A stretch of DNA of 64,000 nucleotides from Aspidiotus rigidus (Eukaryota > Arthropoda > Insecta > Hemiptera > Diaspididae): NCBI GenBank assembly GCA_035079385.1, contig JAVHKY010000024.1, forward strand, positions 3,100,001-3,164,000, given 5' to 3'. Of this stretch, positions 33,690-47,100 are shown piece by piece (position 1 is the stretch's first letter; each line of letters begins with the position of its first letter). The position numbers were made by a program, and so were the translations under genes. A model generated the notes under the pieces. That model searched no databases. It was not told the DNA's origin and saw nothing but the letters and a program-made list of their open reading frames with translations.

Positions 33690-34505
33690 CTGAGAATTTT
33701 TCAAAGTCCCCCTCCTACCATACTGTAAAGCTTAGAGCCTGAAGTTTTTCTAATTCCCGAAAATGATGACGTGACAACTTGAACGCGCTGCAATTTCAAG
33801 GAATTCGTCGTTTTTTCAAGTCCCCCTTCTGTCATATATAGCTCAAGTCCCTAGCTCGAGAGTCGAAATTTCAACAGGGAGCCTGTTTAATGGGAGGTTA
33901 TTTGAGAAATTTGCCGTGCGCCGTGCGGCGAAAATGACTGCTGCTGTATATAGCTTGGAGGATGAAGTTTTTCTAAACTTGAAAAAATGTCTAAGCCTAA
34001 ACCTAATATAATTCTGAAAAAGTTTTCCAAATGTACAATTGTACATTATTTGTTGCTTTTACAAGAGTACTTTTGGGTGTTATCCCATCATCAGTTGAAG
34101 CACAACAGTTTCTAAGAGTGAACCAACCACAACACAGCATTGTTATAACCAAGAAGACCACTGTGTTATACTATAAAAACTCATGTTTAAGGCCTTGTTC
34201 TATTGATGATGGGATAACACCCGAAAGTACTCTTGTAAAAGGAACTAATAAAGTACAATTGTACATTTGGAAAACTTCTTCAGAATTATATTAGGTTTAG
34301 GCTTCCTTGAATTCTCAATACCAAATCCAATTTGACTCATAAAACAGGTTCCCTGCGTTCCTCGTTCAACTTCGTTAAGAAAGCCGTCATGTTTCCAAGT
34401 TCCCTTCTCATAATACCTATAGCTGGAGGATGAAAGTTTTTCCAAGTCCCCTCCTATCATACATAGCTCGAGAGTCGAAATTTTTCTAAGTCTTCCCCGC
34501 CCCTT
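33690..34505. mobile_element. Degenerate foldback element with a nested palindrome
   Basis: Family pieces in order: 45-bp-like units (33695-33860), 'CAGGGAGCCTGTTTAATGGG' and the GC patch 'GCCGTGCGCCGTGCGGC' (33875-33935), then a nested palindrome (33992-34303). The right arm follows (GGTTCCCTGCGTTCCTCG) and a decayed terminus GAAAGCCGTCATGTTT near 34390. Confidence 0.6.
33992..34303. repeat. Palindromic insertion with ~104-bp arms
   Basis: Arms 33992-34095 and 34200-34303 pair almost perfectly (outer ends CCTAAACCTAATATAATTC, inner ends GTTATCCCATCATC). The loop is about 104 bp. No ORF belongs to it. Long arms and a short loop point to a non-autonomous element. Confidence 0.8.
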
Positions 34506-34629
34506 TCTCCGTAACGTCATCAACCTCGGACCGCGAGCGCGGATAGCGGGTTCTCCCCTAAGAAGAACTACTCCCATTGATGATACACAATGAAAATGAA
34601 CAACAACATAATATGAATCATAAAGATTA

Positions 34630-34938
34630 GTACATTGTAGTATCTCAGCTGCAGTCTCTCGGAGCAAGCCCCTAAAGACCAAGCCTACCGCTTTGCCTAC
34701 TTAAAAATTTACAGGGATGCCACTCTGTCTAAATTAAGTTAAAAATAAGGGGGGTGGCTAGACAGAGAGAGCCACTTTTTGAGAGATATGAAATCTAGGC
34801 CAAAATGGAGAAAAGCCAGAAAGAAGGAATAGTAAGCTCCGCGAACTACACATGACGCTTTAAGAGGGGGTCACGTCTAATTTCATCATCCTCCGAGTGG
34901 AATTAATGGCATATTCCACCGACGAACAGCTATAAAGG
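34630..34938 (+). repeat. Dispersed ~300-bp repeat, copy 1
   Basis: Matches 54685-54978 in the same orientation, with shared blocks GCTAGACAGAGAGAGCCACT, CATGACGCTTTAA, CGAGTGGAATT and ATATTCCACCGACGA. No ORF is shared. Probably the 5' end of a retroelement; the purine-rich sequence after it (to about 36900) fits a non-LTR 5' region. Confidence 0.65.
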
Positions 34939-37127
34939 AGACTCGGAAAAGTGGATTCCTCAGACGGAAGCAAACAGAAGAACACTCGCAATCAAAAATG
35001 AATGACGCTAGTCAAGGTTAGACAATAATTTGCGTGTAATCGAACAAACAAGACATATGAAAAATAAAATCAATGTAAAATCCAAATCAATTTTTCCGTG
35101 CAAGGAAATTTCATTATTCAAAATTATTTTATTTTTGGCTCTGCCCGCACATATTACAAAATTATCACCTTTACGTTTCGGCTGACCCGCAGCCTTCATT
35201 TTTAGCTTCTGATGAAGGCTGCGGGTCTGCCGAAACGTAAAGGTGATAATTTTGTAATATGTGCGGGCAGAGCCAAAAATAAAATAATTTTGAATAAAAT
35301 CAAGGTATAAAATAATTCACACTGAAGAGAGCGAACAAATAAAATTGGCTACTAAAATTAGAATTCCTCACGGGAGAGCAGGGGGTACGCACTCAGTCAG
35401 AAACTAAGATTTTAAAATAGGCGAAGAAAGAGAAATTACAAATTACGTTAAACATTATTCATTAAAAAAGGAATTCATATCAAAGAGAAAGAGAAGGTCT
35501 CAGCACCAAATCGTTATCATACGAGGGGAGGGACATCCGCCCAAATCAAAAAAACTTCATAAACTTAAAGAAGAATTGTGATGACACCATCGAAAGCTTC
35601 AAAATAAAATTGCCAGCCGCGTATCTATAGGCGCGGGTCTAAAATAATAGAAAATAAAAAGGGGGGGGTCACTATGCTATCGAGCGCCCGCCGCCAAAAA
35701 CAAGAATCAAACAAATAAGAAGCATAAAAAGTCGGAGAATTAATTATCAGTCATTAAAGTAAATAAAGAGTGGAGCGGGTGTCGACAACATAAGAAAAAA
35801 GAAACAGAGAAAGTATCGGGGGGATGGTCCCCCAAAATACATTACGGTTGGTGCATATCCACACAAAAGACCGAGACAGAAAATAGATTTTACGGCCGAA
35901 AGAGTGTTCCTGCCCACTAATAAGTGTGACGAGGATTAAACAAAATAAAAATAAATAAATGATTGAGCGTACGTACCAACATTCTAAGAGGTCCGCGCTA
36001 TGGCCATAACTGGAAACCTTGGGCTGTAAAGAAAAATATTACAAAAACAAAAATAAATAAAAAGAAGAAGAAACAGAAAATTACATTTCGCCCTCGACTC
36101 CTAGAAAAGAGTATCCGTTAGTTGTGTGTGGGGGGGGGGGCTACTTCTACTCGAACATACTTAAACAAATTACGTAAGAATTAAGAGAGAGAGAGAAATA
36201 AAATGCATGAGAATAAAATAAAATTAACACAATAAAAATGATTGGACGGGTGACGAAGATTTTGGCAGCTTGATAGGGCAGATGGAGCCCCTGGATGGAC
36301 ACGGGGTCTCCATGGCACACAGATGGTCAGCGCATGGGACGGCAGGTTGGGGGAGACGACCCCCACTGAAAAAGATTAGCCGCTCATGGCTGGTGCACTT
36401 CACTCCAAATTAAAAAATCGAGACATTGTGATCAAGAGAAAAACTAAAAAAAAATCGAGGCGAGGTTTATTACGCGATATCGACAATCATGACGAAGGGT
36501 TGAATGTGAACCGAAGTCAGAGAACAACACGAAATATAAAAACGGAGCGATGGAAGCGAGAGCAGGATGCAAACAACACGACCACTCGTTGTCATCCGCT
36601 CGAGATGCGTACTGAGTTACCGGCGAGAAAAACTACCCCGGTTCTGAATACCTTCGAAAAAGGTTTCCAACCAGCGAAGAAGAAGTGGTTGACTATTGGT
36701 TAGGAGAGTGAGAGGGTAGAAGCTTCGAGAAGGAATCAAAAAAAAAAAAAAAAGGAAAATAATGATAAAAATAATACGGCCACGAGGTAGAATAGAAAAA
36801 CATAAAATTCGATAAAGATTTACTGAAGCTTGGATATTGTCACTGGAACGGACAACAGAACTATTGAAAGAAGAGGTTTGCAGATACAGAAGAAAAAAAT
36901 CGCCGTAATATAGGAGTGTTGGCGCCAGACACCCTACTTAGGCTGACTGTGATGCGGAAAAAGAAGAGGAACATAATTATCATCATTTAGCTTTTAAACC
37001 ACGCTCGTCCGGAATAAGAACTCTCGCAAAAAAAATATTGGAGGACAAAAGGAGTAGACTCCAAGAAGAAGAAAATAAAGACGAGAGGGATAAAGAAAGA
37101 AAGAGAGAGAGTGAAAGTTTTTTTTTT
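34939..37127. other. Purine-rich, probably retroelement-derived region; no firm gene
   Basis: Contains a strong hairpin (35114-35297), G-runs (35660-35667, 36130-36140) and a 105-codon frame at 36386-36703 that is rich in Lys/Arg (KRKTKKKSRRGLL, TRNIKTERWKRE). That frame could be a truncated retrotransposon ORF1 but lacks zinc knuckles, so I do not call it a gene. Confidence 0.4.
35114..35297. repeat. Near-perfect 86-bp inverted repeat with a 12-nt loop
   Basis: Arms 35114-35199 and 35212-35297 differ at one inner base. The inner part reads GAAGGCTGCGGGTCTGCCGAAACG, like the 'GAAG...GCCGAAACG' signatures at the ends of Penelope-like and related retroelements. The transcript would form a very stable hairpin. 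Confidence 0.85.
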
Positions 37128-37535
37128 TTATTACATCCAACCATAGAGAAAATTATAAAAGAAAAACACAAAATAAAAAAAAATAAATAAATAAAATAAA
37201 TAAAAAAATAAAACAAAATAAAACAAAATAAAACAAAACAAAAAAAAAAGAATAGGGGGAAAAATTACACACATGCATAAATGTAAAAAAAAAAAAAAAA
37301 AAAAAAAAAGTGAAAACAATAGTACTCCGACATAGCAATCCTTTGTAAGGACTGGAGCCGAGTTTGATTTTTTGTATTAAAAAAGATTGATTTAATTGCT
37401 CTTTAGAATTTAAAGAAAGTAAATCATTAAAAAAAAGAAAAAAAAAAAAAAAAAAAGGGGTTGGGAAGAGGATGGCTACTGGGCCTTACTTCGAAGGAAA
37501 ATCGGAAAAAATGAATTGAATTTAAATGTTGATGG
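37128..37535 (-). mobile_element. Non-LTR retrotransposon 3' end (copy 2, inverted)
   Basis: The reverse complement matches the 3' UTR of copy 1 from CATCAACATTTAAATTCAAT to TCTATGGTTGGATGT, with the tail at 37121-37131. It is 5'-truncated inside the 3' UTR, so no coding remains. The nested ~170-bp insertion of copy 1 is absent here. Confidence 0.85.
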
Positions 37536-37960
37536 ATAGATAGATTACGTTCGGGTTCCAACAAAACTGCACCCAGGTAAGATAGAGAAGAAACGATATA
37601 GGGTGATATCGATCGCCGTTGCGTACTGGTTTTAGAAAGAGGAACAATACGAAAGAAGAGAATTCGCCTGCTAATGGAGGATTCAAAACTTTTGTGACAC
37701 TACAACATATTATTAATAATTGAATGGTTGGATAGGAAAAAGGCCCTGGTACAAGAAGTAATTTTCAAGAAAAACGCATTTGAAAATTCAGTTTCACAGA
37801 AGTGCCATAAAGAAAGACACGTAGGTATGTCATGAAAGTTGCTGAGATTGTAGAAAGACGTCTGATCTACAAAATTACTAAGAAGTAGAACGCTTCGTTG
37901 GGTGGAATTGGGTTTCGAGGAGTTCCTCTTCTATGATTATCATTATGGCTCAAATGAAAT
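37536..37960. other. No gene seen
   Basis: Unassigned sequence between the inverted retrotransposon end and 45-bp-repeat scraps. Confidence 0.5.
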
Positions 37961-37964
37961 CAAA

Positions 37965-38493
37965 ATTTCGCCACGTCCCCCTCCTATCACATACAGCTCC
38001 AAAGTCAAAATTCTTCCAAGTTTTCTTCCTACCATGTATAGCTCGGTGGTCGAAATTTTTCAAGTTCCCCTCCTATCGAATATACGTGGCTCGGAAGTAG
38101 AAATTTTTCCTAGTCCAATACGAGCTATACAGATATGATAGGAGGGGGAGTTGAACCATTTTCGCAAATAATGTTGGACTGAGACCATTTTTATTTTTGT
38201 TGGACATCACACGACACACGAATGATGAATTTGGACTTCGAAAAATGTAGACTTTCGAGAACTTGGAAAAATTTCTACTTCCCAATCATTGTACATGGTA
38301 GGAGGGGGAGAGGACTTGGAAAAATTCCGATCTCCAAGCTATGTAAGATGCGACTTTAAGGTTGCCGGTCGGCCGGACGATGGACAATTTTTTCCGGAAA
38401 ATCCCTCGATAAAATGGGTTCCCTGTTAAAATTTGAGCTATCTATGATATGAAGGGGACTTAGAAAAATTGTGACCTCCAAGATATACACGAT
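37965..38493. repeat. Scattered, diverged 45-bp minisatellite units
   Basis: Units such as AGTCCCCCTCCTATCA at ~37975, 38020, 38070, and in the other orientation 'GATAGGAGGGGGAGTTGAA' (38138), 'GGTAGGAGGGGGAGAGGACTTGG' (38300). The centre-type motif GGTTCCCTGTTAAAATTTG lies at 38418. Decayed foldback material. Confidence 0.6.
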
Positions 38494-40533
38494 ATAGGAG
38501 ACAAAAATTTGAAAAAAATTGATAACAAGTTATTCTCGATTTCAGGACCAATTCGCCCCGTAGAATAGGTTCCCTGTTGAAATTTTCCAACTTTGAATGG
38601 TCAAAATTTGTCCAAGTTCAAAACGTTTAAGTTCCTCGAAAGCCGAAATTTTTCCAAGTCAACGAGCTACATGATCGAATCAATGACAGGAGGGGGTCTT
38701 GGAAAAATGTTGACCTTCGATTTTCAGGTTTGAAATCATATTTCTCCCATACATAGCCCAGGAAAAATGGCATTTTACTCGGAAAAAATTGGAGATGAGG
38801 ATTTTATTGCTGAAATGTGTTCGCCTAGATACCCTGAACATACCCTGAAAGTTCACTGCCCCAGCCCCCTGGCAAACCACAAAGGGAGCCGGAGCGTCTC
38901 CCAAATTTTAGTTTTCCACGATTATCTTGGAAAATAAGCCGCCTATGAAAAAATTACAAGACACCAAAAGTGTTCCTTATAAAATTTTCTACCAGGTAGT
39001 GTCACGTCTTTCCACCCTTCAGAGCCATGAGAGTCCACAGGGGGCCGAAACAATTTCGGAATTTCAGTCAGAAGATAAGTCGTACCTATATAAAAAAATT
39101 ACAAAACTCAAAAATTATTTCTCGTAAAATTTCCTATTAATTGACCCCAAATTTCACCGCCCCTAACTGATCATCCCTGGACCTCAAAGAGTTCCACAAG
39201 GAACCGGAACGTTTTTTCTTTTGTATCATTGCAATCATTTCGGGAAATAAGTTGTTCGTGGAATGATGACGACATACGGGAATTATTGGTTATAATATTT
39301 TTCAATAAATGATATCACATTTTTAGTCTTTTCACCTCAAATTTGCACGGAAGAATGAAGCGTAATACACTGAAAAAATTAATGTTTATGATTTGACCAC
39401 ACATCACATGAAATTAGATGTAAGAATATGTAAGAATATGCTTGCATATTCTGCATATTCTTGCACGCTGGCTACTCGCAGACAAAATACGTAATTTAGG
39501 AAAACAAAATGCGAAAGCTTTTTCAAAATATTGAAAGAATGAAGAAGACTGTAATATTTTCCTTCTTCAGAATGACTAAATAATTGCAGAGAAATAATTT
39601 TGGTCTCTTGTAATTTTTTCCTAAACCGTGTATTTTCTGAAATAATTGAGAAAAAAGGAAATTTCGAAGACGTTTTGTCCCCCTTCGGATGGATTTACGG
39701 ATGTTTGGGAGCGGTAAAAATGGGCATCAATTGATAGAAAATTTTATGGAGAATAATTTTCGTTTCGCATAATCAGATAATTGGAAAAAACAGAAATGTT
39801 GAAAAACGTGGTCTCTCCCTTGTGGACCGACTACCACAAGTTGGGGTCGGTGAAATTTGGTATCAATTGATAGGGAATTTTACGAGAAATAATTTTTGTA
39901 TTTTGTAATTTTTTTATATACGGCTTATTTTCTGAGACAATCGCCAAAAACTTAAATTCCGAAATTGTTTCGGCCCCCTGTGGACTTTCATGGCTCTGGG
40001 GGCGGAAAAATGTGACGCTACCTGGTAGAAAATTTTATAAGGAACAGTTTCGGTGACTTGTAATTTTCTCATAGGCGGCTTATTTTCCAAGATACGTAAT
40101 CGTAGAAAACTATAATTTGGGAGACGTTCCAGCTCTCTTTGTGGTTTTCCAGAGGCTGGGGGCAGTGAACTTTCAGGGTGTGCTCAGGGTACCTAGGCGA
40201 ACACATTTCAGCAATAAAATCCTCGTCTCTAATTTTCCCGAGTAAAATGCCATTTTGCTTGGGCTATGTATGGGAGAAATTTGATTTTAAAACTGGAAAT
40301 CGGAAGTCAACATTTTTCCAAGACTCCCTCCTGTCATAGATAGTTCGAAAGTCGAAATTTTTCCTAGTCCCCCTTCGATCATACAGCTCGTCGACTTGGA
40401 AAAATTTCGGCTTTCGAGTTGTTTAAAGGTTTTCGACTTGCACAAATTTTGACCATCTAAAGTTGGAACCTATTCTACGGGGCGAATTGTTCCTGAAATT
40501 GAGAATTACTTGGTATCAATTTTTTTTTCAAAT
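38494..40533. mobile_element. ~2-kb palindromic element with ~0.7-kb arms
   Basis: Left arm 38494-39215 and right arm ~39810-40533 are inverted copies. Matching blocks are GAATAGGTTCC / GGAACCTATTC at the outer side, CGCCTAGATACCCTGAACA, CCACAGGGGGCCGAAAC and AACTGATC/ACTACC further in. The middle (39216-39810) has weaker self-similar 'AAATTTTCT..AATTTT' pieces. No ORF above 110 codons has meaning. Close kin of the foldback family by its terminal 45-bp-like unit at 38680-38720 and 40310-40345. Confidence 0.75.
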
Positions 40534-41187
40534 TGTTGTTCATCTGTACCAGATGTGGGGGAGTAACTCATTGCCTTGACGCAGAAAATTTCAGGTAGTT
40601 CGAATATGACCGACTCCAGAGAAGATTCAATTGGGATCCCAACATCGTTAGAGAATTTATGAAGCTTGTGGTAAAATCGGCAAAAATGAGGACTCAAACA
40701 AGCTTTTAAAAGAGTCAAGGAACTCGGGGACGACTTCCTCGAGGACATTAGTCTCGGAGAGCAATTACTTTCATCCTGACAAGAAGTCAATCATGGGTCC
40801 TCGAGAGCGCGTGAAGAGAAATCTTGGGATACGGTACACTTCTTCCTGACTCCCGATTTTCGTGTCTTCCCACTTTTGATCTTGTAGGCCTACGATGTTC
40901 ATCCATCAGATGACATTCATCAACTGAACGGTTCGTTATTCCTTGACAAACAATAATATTGCTCTCTAAATATACCATCGTTGATTGAAAATGAAATTTC
41001 AGCGTCACTTTCAGTGTCGTGTCGTACATTAGTGAACGGCAGTTAAGCACGTCACGAATACTGCATACTGCCATAGAAACGAAATAAATTATGTCGATAA
41101 TTTTTCTATGGTTAAGTAAAACATATTTTCGTAATTTTCTAACGCGAATAAACAACACATGCTCGCATCGAAAATATTTTTCTTGTA
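40534..41187. promoter_or_regulatory. Upstream region of the dynein-tail gene
   Basis: About 650 bp separating the palindrome from the start codon at 41188. Minus-strand frames (40506-41158) carry no recognisable domain. I see no obvious TATA box. Confidence 0.3.
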
Positions 41188-44100
41188 ATGAACGAAAATT
41201 TCAGAAAACAGTGGTTTTGTGAACGTATACTGAATTATTTAGAAGAAAACGATCCGAAATTATTGAGTAAGGCATTGAATTTGGACGGAAACGAAGAGGA
41301 AAATGAGTTCGATGCTTTCTTGGATGCGGACGACGAGTCGGACGATATTTCCCGTAGGATTCTCACGGTATACAAAACATTTTACAGTACTACTATCGAA
41401 GAGGAAGTTGCTTTAGACGAAGAAGGTGAGAGCAAGCGTGTACAAATAATATATATTTCATTTTTTACTTCGATACACGAAGTCCTTAGTGTGATATTTA
41501 TTTAGCGCAGAGACAGCGTTCGGCGCTTCTTCTGCAACAAGATGAAAAGAAGAAAGAGAAAAAAATTAAATCAAGGAAGAAAGGCAAGAAGATAGCTGAA
41601 AAAATAGAAACCGATAGTAGAGATGTTATTTTTGACGAGGACATTGACGCCGATGATGACGGTAGTGGTTCGAAAAAGAAAAGGAAAAGCCATAAAAAAG
41701 CTGGACGAAGTAGCCCGTGTACAAGTAATGTTTCTCATGAATTTCTAATGCACTATAATTCCATATTCGCTTTAGAAAATGAAATACATTACTGTACCGT
41801 ATTTTCACTTTTTTGTTTACAGTGATGGATAATTTGCAAGATGATCCAAACGACAGGACGTCGGCTTTATTATTTGAGCCTCTAAAAGTAAGCTAGGGAA
41901 ATTGCCTCTCCCCGCTAAATAGAAGAATTCATAAAGAATGCTGGAGAAATGCAGCTCATTGGTCTTTGACTCTTGGCTAAATGGAAAAATTGGTGAACGG
42001 TCCTTCCCTCTGACTCCCTTCATCTCAAAACGTGCTTACTCGTATTACTAAGTTCATCTTCCATAGGGTGTTTGTTTGGGAGAGAAGGGGTCCAAAATTA
42101 TTGTAGAAAAACAATACATCTCAGAATTGAAAACTTCACTTTGTCTTTGTTGTTTACCAGGGGCAAAGATGTAACTCTCCTTCTTCGTTATGTGTGTATG
42201 AGAAGATACGGTTCCAGCCCCCCCCCCCTCTCTCGAACCTCTCCAAATTGTATAAGTCACCTTAAAGCTAGTGCGAGTCAGTATCACAATCTCCTCCCTT
42301 TGCTTTTTCCCTCAATCGAGAGAATCCAATTTCAATCTCAAATTATATTAAAAACTTGGTTTTTGAATTTTCGACCTAAATTGCTGAGTGAAATTTATTT
42401 GCTTTGATTTCTAGAAGACCGTCCAAAAAGTCGTAGAATTGGCGCAAATACAATGCGTATTCGGCGGAATTGATAAAAATAAATTGGAATCGACTAATTA
42501 TTACGTTTATTTCATCAAGAAGAAAAATGAACGTGTACCTGAATTCTCGAACATGTACGAGGCTAACGAAAATATGCCGTCTTATTTTTACATCGGATCT
42601 CTAGGAAACGATATATTGAACGACATGAGAATTATTTTGGATACAGTTAGTTCTGCCGCGCAACAAACTTTTGTGTCACTAATTGGAGATTAAATTAAAG
42701 ATAATAATATTCTTTATCTCTTAGGTTTTTGTACCGATCCTCCAAAAACAAGGTTTAGCTTCCGAGATTGTACCGAGCGTCGAAGATAATCTTCAAAAAT
42801 TAATCGAAGTCACTTGTAATAGCTGTAATGAAAATTCTATCAATAGAAGTGCACCATCTCATAATTTCGTGAATTTCAAGTACTGTAATGGCGATCGTGC
42901 ACAGTGTGAGTCTCCTTTATCCAAGGATACAGTCGAATCTGGTGGTACTCATTCGCGGCTTAAGAATACGGATTTTGATTTTACTGACGAACTTACTTTT
43001 TTAACACGCACCTTGGAATGGTAAGCCGCTCAGAAACCTGAGAGAGTACTTCTTATCCTAATCAGGTATTTATTGTACAGTCTTAGTAAACCTCTATAGG
43101 ACTGTCGAAGAGCTAAAATCTCAGTCACAGTCATCCATGTGGGTCCCAGAGGGCATTGATGACTTGCTTAATCAGGCCGACAATAACGATGATGCTACAA
43201 GCAAAGAAGCCATATTCAATAGTCTGAATATTTGGATTCAGTCGTTGGATACGTTTATATCAGATATACTAGAGGTAGGTGAACAGAGAATTTTTAAAGA
43301 GGCAGGAAGTTAGACCAATTCCAGAAGCCGAACTCGGCTGAATTTTCCCTGTTAAAAAAAATGCTAAAAGTCACGTAGTGCTTTTATTTATACCTCGTCG
43401 TAAGACAAATGGGGCCAAATTTTTGCAGGTTCTCTTCGGCCTCTCGGAATCTCACAAATTCTTGAGCTCTCATCAATTTTCTTGGTGCGTGATGTTCTTA
43501 AGAACTGCTTGTACTCATAACACGTATTATTTTTGCTTGGAAAAGTCCAGTTAGTCCTCCAGATTACATAAAGAAACTGTCCTCATTAACATTATGTTTT
43601 TTACAGAGTTTCAATTTTTCATTGGACTTGAAAAAAATTACTCCAAACGAAAATTTATTGACCGAATTCAATTTCTGGAGAGAAACAGAAATGAAGATTG
43701 CCGAAGTTCACGATACACTGACCGGGAAGGAAGTAACGGGACTCATGACAAAATTGCAAGACAACAGTGAGTACGTAGCCGTATGCGAAGTCATAGATGC
43801 CAAAAAAGTGATGTTGAATCAATTGCAAGAAGAGGCTGCCGAGAACGCTGAAATTCTTCGCACGTATAAAACTTTTTTTGAGGTAATTGAAAAGTTTCAG
43901 TTTTCAATATCAACCTCTGTATATTTCATTTGCATATACGTATTTTGATGTTTATCTTGAATATTCAGACTTTCATCAGAGGAGACTTCGAATCGATCGC
44001 GAAAATCATACCGAGGTTTATTCAATCGTTGAAATCGGTTTGGATGTTATCAAAGTACTACAGCGAGGAAAAGAACATGCTGCGAATATTAAGAAACACA

Positions 44101-47100
44101 AAAAGTACACTTCGTGATCGAGTCAAAAATGAATTTGAAGTGACTCTTCTTTTCCGGTGAGAATATCTTCCTACTTGTTAAACTCGGAGATGGATATACA
44201 TAATTTGCAGAAGATCTCTACATCTATTTTGACAATACCTATCTAATATCAAAGGTTAATTCTTCATTACCTCTTTTTAAGTGAATTGATGACAATTATA
44301 TCAATTGATGGTAATATATAAAAAAAAAAAAAATGGATAAATAAATAAACATGAGGTTTGCAATGCGGTGATTCCACATACAGCTTTTAAGAAACACGGT
44401 CCACCAATAAATTTTGTGACCATGATAAATATACAGAGGGAAAATAACCCAACATTTTGAGATTAAAATCTTATAATATTGTGTATGATCGAAGGTCATT
44501 GATGGCAGATTAAATTGCAATCTTTCATTCTTGATTTAATGAGTTGTTTTCAAAAATATTATTAGGTACCTATTTATTATTTTTGTCTTTGGATTGAGAT
44601 CCTCAGAATGATCTCTCGTTTTTCACGGATGCATTTATCTGGGTTTTTCCCATCAGAACAGATATTGCTGAATTTCAATGACAGGCAACATAAAACAAGC
44701 TTCATCAGTTTTATATTGCAATACGAATAAAATAAAAAATTCTATTAATAATATAATTATATAAAAAAATTCTTATTTAAAAAATTAGATAAATTAAATT
44801 TTTAATAATGATTGAACCCTTCTTTTCAAAAAGGGAGTAAATCGACTTACGCCCTTTTTGAAAAAATTTCAGAATCGTGTTCTATCTCTTATGGAAATTA
44901 CCATTGACATAGAAACCAGTTTTTCAAAAAGGGCAAGTCTCTGCAAGAACGGCTTAATTGGACTTGTGCGCGAATCGATGTAGCGCTCTTCTATTAAACA
45001 CCCTGTTTATTCTCTTTTTTTTTATTTTTTTATTTTTTTCATTATATCCATCTGTTCATGTAAATTATTATTCTAATATTGTTATTTTATGATTATTTAT
45101 ATATTTTTGTTTTCCTTTCTGCTTTTAAATTTCTGTAATTTCTGTTTTTCATTTTTCCTCCGTCTTTTGTAATGTATTTTTTTTTATTATTTTTCACAAT
45201 AAAGGGTGTTATAAAAAAAAAAAAAAAAAAACACCAGAGGCTGCAACACTAGGGAAGATGGAAGGGGAGGAACTGGTGAAATTCCCATCCCAATCCGATT
45301 TTTTTTCGGCGTGTTAGTGCCTTCCTCAACTTTCAAATGCGTTTTTCTCAAAACACGTCCTTCTTGGAAAGAAGGGCTCAATTAATATTCGAAATTAATT
45401 AAAAATTAAAATTGAAAATAAAGCTAATACAAATAGCTATTGAACTCATAATTTAAAAATCAAACTTTTAATCTTAAATTTCAAATTTAAAAACTTATAT
45501 ATACTTTTTTTTTTTTTTAATTTAACGAGCTTTAAAACTGCAAGGTTATTAGCTCGATTGTAAAACATAGTATGAAAATTAATAATTGTCTTTTGTATGA
45601 TATAAAAATTATAAAAGTAATACTTGAAGATAATAAAATAATTGAATTTATTAATGATATAAAAAAAAATTCAACTTGAATATCAACTATAATTAAATAA
45701 AATTTTTTATTGAAAAATAAATTAAGATATTTATTTGAATATTATACATAAATAAAATGAATAGTATATTTTGTATCTAATTTAATTAATATGAATTAAA
45801 TTTATAATTTATTTAATAATTATTATTTTAATTTTTACTACAATCAGAATATTAATTATTAATTTTTTTCACATTAATTCATGATTTTTTTTTTATCTTT
45901 TTTTAATAATTATAATTTTTTTTATGAATTGATATTTTTAATTTTTTTAAAATTTAAATTAGTTATTTTATTAATAAAATTACTCGGAAAAGTAATCATA
46001 AACACTATCTGACCGATTTGTTTCAATTTTTGAGTGACGTAAGTTCCATTTATTATTACTTAAATTTGAGTCCAAACCTGCAGTCACTGTCATAAAAATT
46101 AAGAAATTTCTGCAACTTGGCCAAAAATACAGATTATATTTTTTATGTTTCCTCGTAAATTTTGGAATTAGAAGAGCCCAGAGAGTTTTCAAAAAACGAA
46201 GGAAATATTCAAACACTTTTGCCTATGTTGATTTTTTTTTTTTTTTTAATTATTTGTTTACATGCACTATCATTTCAATATTTACATGTTCTCTTGACAT
46301 CTTATTATCATTAACGTGCTGGGCCATACCACGCAGTCGAGGTGATGGTGGCCTTCAATCTATATTATTAGGGTTGACACACCCTATTGGAATGTTAGAA
46401 AATTGTACACTTGAAAAGCTATGGTGTGGCAATGTCGGTAATTGGTTTCCTCCGTACGCGGTAAGTGCGCGGAGGTTCAATTACGTAATATTAATGCCTC
46501 CACATTCGGGTGGTGATGTAATTGTTGTGAAATTGTATCAGTGACGGTGTTGATGCAAAGCTCCTCATGCAGCTGGCGACTGGTGAGGAACCAAGGTGCC
46601 TCTATTATTTTTTGTAGGACTAGATTTTAAAATTGCTATATTGCTGGTTGCTGCAGAGCCCCAGAGTGGGGTACCCTACGTCTACGAAGGTTGAAGTAGC
46701 ATTCGGTAGAAAAGCCGTTTGCTAGATGGATACCTAGATACTTGACACTCTCTTTTTTCTGCACCACCGTGCCACCAGTAGCGATTGGGTTCATATGGTG
46801 CTGATCGAAGGGTAAAATTGATCCTTACTGTCTTGTCTACATTTAGTTGAATTTTCCATTGTCTTGTCCAGGTGACTATTTCTGTAAGAGCCTGTTGGAG
46901 CCTTGTCACCACTGTGGAATACTCTTTATGTGGGGCTAGTAGTACCGTGTTATCCGCAAATATCACCACCATGACATTTCTGGGTGTAGGAATGTCAGCA
47001 GTGTAGAGGAGATACGGCAGCGGCCCCAGTGCGCTCCCCTGTGGGACTCCAGCTTGGATGGGTTTGGTACGCTTCCTCATAATAAACATAGAAGCTCCTC

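Noticed and set aside
46254..46544. 96-codon plus-strand ORF
   Set aside because: Antisense shadow of the minus-strand Jockey-like thumb region.
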